NCBI RefSeq assembly: GCF_027913035.1
Contig: NZ_CP115775.1
Coordinates: forward strand, 248,001-312,000
Direction of reading: 5' to 3'
DNA: 64,000 nucleotides
Source: Paracoccus albus
GTDB taxonomy: Bacteria > Pseudomonadota > Alphaproteobacteria > Rhodobacterales > Rhodobacteraceae
Of the stretch, positions 62,529 to 64,000 are shown in pieces. The notes under the pieces are model-generated. The model had not been told where the DNA came from. It saw only the letters and a program-made list of their open reading frames with translations, and did not search any database. Position numbers and translations under genes: made by a program. How positions within the stretch are numbered: the stretch's first letter is position 1; each line of letters starts with the position of its first letter.

Positions 62529-62696
62529 AGCGTGACCCCGTCACGTGTCCCGGCCAGGACCCGTGACGGGGTGGTGCGCGACGTCTGACCCTTGTGGCAT
62601 GGCCACGCTTCTTAGCCTGTCGGCACCGCCTCTCCTTCATTGTCTCGAACAGTTGCCAGCGGCCCTCGTGGGACCGCGTATCAGAAGGAGGAGAGC
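62529..62696 (+). ncRNA. Candidate bridge RNA in the left end of the IS110 element
   Basis: The 168 nt before the transposase are rich in inverted repeats. A 38-nt hairpin at 62535-62572 has an 11-bp perfect stem (ACCCCGTCACG with CGTGACGGGGT), a 1x1 mismatch and a further GTCC/GGAC stem with a 6-nt loop. Smaller hairpins follow at 62594-62606 (GTGGC/GCCAC) and about 62659-62674. CACGCT at 62604-62609 is the reverse complement of the first six bases of the left end (62529-62534). ACAGTTGCCAGCG at 62649-62661 matches the predicted circle junction at 12 of 13 bases. IS110-group elements encode bridge RNAs here; the assignment is by position and structure, expression is not shown. Confidence 0.5.
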
Positions 62697-63656
62697 ATGG
62701 AGAAGGTAACACACGGTCGGATCATCGGGATAGATGTGAGCCGAGACTGGCTCGATATTCACTGCCTTCCGGACGGTCAGCGTCATCGCATCCCCAATAC
62801 CGATAATGGCCATGTCGCGGTGTCCGATCTCGCTCACGACCAGAGAGCCGTCGTCTGTTTCGAAGCGACGGGTGGGCAGGAATGGCGGCTCTGGTCCTAT
62901 CTTCAGGATGCAGGCGTCGAGGCCCGCCAAGTGCCGCCGGCCCAGGTCAAGGCCTTCGCGCGCAGCCTTGGAACCCGAGCAAAGACCGACAGGATCGATG
63001 CCGAACTCATAGCGCGCTTCTTGGTCTTCAGACCCGAGGCAGGACGAACACTTCCCGCCGAACATCTACGTCTTCTCAGGGCCTTGACCACCAGACGGGT
63101 ACAGGTGGTCGAGATGCGAAAGCGGCTTCTGGCGCAGATCCGGGCGCATCAGAAATCGGGAACGGCAGAGCTGTTCGAGGATATCGATGTGGAGTTGAAG
63201 GAGAGGTTGGATGTTGCGATCACCGAGTTGGAAAGCAGAATTTCAGAGCTTTTGGGGCGCTACAGGCATCTCGCGGACACCGCGCGGATCCTTCGTTCCG
63301 TTCCCGGCATCGGACCAGTCGCCAGCTCAACGCTGATCGCCGAACTTCCCGAACTCGGCGCTCTCACCGGCGAAGAAGCTGCGGCCCTGACCGGTTTGGC
63401 ACCAGTGGCGCAGGACAGCGGAACGTTGCGTGGCAAGCGCGCAATCGCCGGTGGTAGACGCGCCCTACGACATGTCATGTTCCAGGCAGCGCTGGTTGCC
63501 TCGCATCATAACCCGACACTCAAAGCGTTCGCTGATCGGCTCCGTAAAGCCGGGAAACCACACAAGGTCATCGTCACGGCCGTCGCGCGCAAGCTCGTCA
63601 TCATCGCCAATGCTCTGTGCAAAAGCCGACGGGAATGGGAGCACAGACACCCCTGA
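62697..63656 (+). CDS. IS110 family transposase (DEDD/serine recombinase)
   Basis: A 319-residue recombinase with the N-terminal RuvC-like DEDD_Tnp_IS110 domain: D13 in I-I-G-I-D-V-S, E56 in C-F-E-A-T-G-G, and D98 and D101 in K-T-D-R-I-D-A. A coiled-coil stretch near 130-185 follows, then the Transposase_20 domain with V-P-G-I-G-P near 203 and the candidate catalytic Ser241 in V-A-Q-D-S-G-T. All key residues are present. As I recall, the IS621 enzyme uses D11/E60/D102/D105 and S241, a close match in spacing. ATG at 62697 has a strong AAGGAGGAG ribosome site. It works as a bridge-RNA-guided recombinase in characterised relatives. Confidence 0.93.
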   Translation: MEKVTHGRIIGIDVSRDWLDIHCLPDGQRHRIPNTDNGHVAVSDLAHDQRAVVCFEATGGQEWRLWSYLQDAGVEARQVPPAQVKAFARSLGTRAKTDRIDAELIARFLVFRPEAGRTLPAEHLRLLRALTTRRVQVVEMRKRLLAQIRAHQKSGTAELFEDIDVELKERLDVAITELESRISELLGRYRHLADTARILRSVPGIGPVASSTLIAELPELGALTGEEAAALTGLAPVAQDSGTLRGKRAIAGGRRALRHVMFQAALVASHHNPTLKAFADRLRKAGKPHKVIVTAVARKLVIIANALCKSRREWEHRHP

Positions 63657-63726
63657 AAGATACAGTTGCTAGGTAAGTGGCGAGTACTGGGCAAAAGCTG
63701 GATCCTTGAGCATGCCAAATTGCTTA

Positions 63727-64000
63727 TCAAGAACAACCGCGGCAATCCGGTTCATGCGTCGCAAGGACGCCTTTGCCACCACAATTATTGGCTATGCCCG
63801 CTAGGTTTTCACCTGCCTCTGGTGCTGTCGAAGCGTCGATGAAATGTCGAATTTTAAAGGGAATGGTCTTTCGGGGATCATAAAATTTCAGATAATCCAT
63901 GGTCATAAATCTGCCCCGAGACGGTTTACATTCATGCTGCCATTGGGGCAGTTTAGCGATGTAGCCAAGGCAGGCCTGCTTCGCGGGCTCGAATGGGTGG
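63727..64000 (-). CDS. Hypothetical protein, 5' end beyond the window
   Basis: A minus-strand frame is open from the right edge to a TGA at 63727-63729, about 90 codons. It reads protein-like: C-L-G-Y-I-A-K-L-P-Q-W near the edge, M-D-Y-L-K-F-Y-D-P-R-K in the middle, and a Cys-rich end with D-C-R-G-C-S. An internal ATG at 63906 could start a 59-residue product, but the longer frame is equally open, so the real start is probably outside. No family recognised. It faces the IS110 element tail-to-tail. Confidence 0.45.
   Translation of the reverse strand, partial: HPFEPAKQACLGYIAKLPQWQHECKPSRGRFMTMDYLKFYDPRKTIPFKIRHFIDASTAPEAGENLAGIANNCGGKGVLATHEPDCRGCS

Larger units (their letters stand above)
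62527..63670 (+). mobile_element. IS110-family insertion sequence, apparently intact
   Basis: The ends are inferred from a shared T-G-C-T-A-G context: core CT at 62527-62528 on the left and at 63669-63670 on the right. That gives a left end beginning AGCGTGACCCCG, a right end finishing GATACAGTTG, a 168-nt 5' noncoding part, one transposase gene and only 12 nt behind its stop. This layout (long structured left end, short right end, no terminal inverted repeat) is that of the IS110 group rather than the IS1111 group. The boundaries need confirmation by comparison with other copies. Confidence 0.6.

Noticed and set aside
62511..63665. CTGTATC (62511-62517) and GATACAG (63659-63665) as subterminal inverted repeats of an IS1111-type element
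   Set aside because: The left copy lies outside the CT-core boundary that better explains the donor-junction match, and seven bases can pair by chance; the IS110-group layout fits better. Not fully excluded.

Overview
The window looks like a piece of an alphaproteobacterial chromosome from the Rhodobacteraceae, plausibly Paracoccus or a close relative. The basis is GC-rich DNA, the gene orders lptF-lptG-lptD-surA-pdxA-rsmA, tatA-tatB-tatC, rpsF-rpsR-rplI and infA-maf-rng-yacG-tRNA-Phe, and typical families (DUF4167, Hint-domain protein, GFA, long L9). This placement is inference from gene content; no search was run. No rRNA, CRISPR array or prophage was seen.

1-17.9 kb is a carbohydrate catabolic block. 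The leftmost operon (minus strand) has an AraA-like ketol isomerase, a ribose-type ABC importer (binding protein, ATPase, permease) and a CocE/NonD hydrolase cut by the window edge, with a divergent AraC-type regulator. Beside it is a complete L-rhamnose locus of the Rhizobium type: rhaD-rhaI on the minus strand, and divergently a DeoR-type regulator, the RhaSTPQ importer, mutarotase RhaU and kinase RhaK. Together these take up L-rhamnose and convert it through rhamnulose and rhamnulose-1-phosphate to DHAP and lactaldehyde/lactate.

17.9-25.9 kb is mixed accessory sequence: a gene-poor stretch with small unrecognised ORFs, an 861-bp IS5-family element whose transposase carries an in-frame stop and a frame change, a fosmidomycin-resistance-like MFS pump, an orphan TRAP binding protein with its own terminator, a DsbA-like protein, and a PiT phosphate transporter followed by a histidine phosphatase.

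26-62 kb is core genome: Hint protein, glnB-glnA, trigger factor, tRNA-Leu(UAG), YihY, the rpsF operon with a likely S6:S18 leader, YceI, agmatinase, prfA-prmC, DUF4167, GFA, the LPS-export and outer-membrane biogenesis operon, pepA-holC, an aspartic protease with MarC, Tat translocase, a DUF815 ATPase, a regulatory cluster (short-chain-acyl-type HTH regulator with a histidine-kinase-like middle, CheY-like regulator, small membrane protein, SSS-transporter/histidine-kinase fusion), an orphan FliM-like protein, and infA-maf-rng-yacG-tRNA-Phe.

62.2-64 kb is a mobile end. An apparently intact IS110-family element lies behind tRNA-Phe. Its 5' noncoding end is strongly structured and contains sequences matching the predicted donor junction, so it is a good bridge-RNA candidate and the most interesting object in the window. 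An unrecognised minus-strand gene runs off the right edge.
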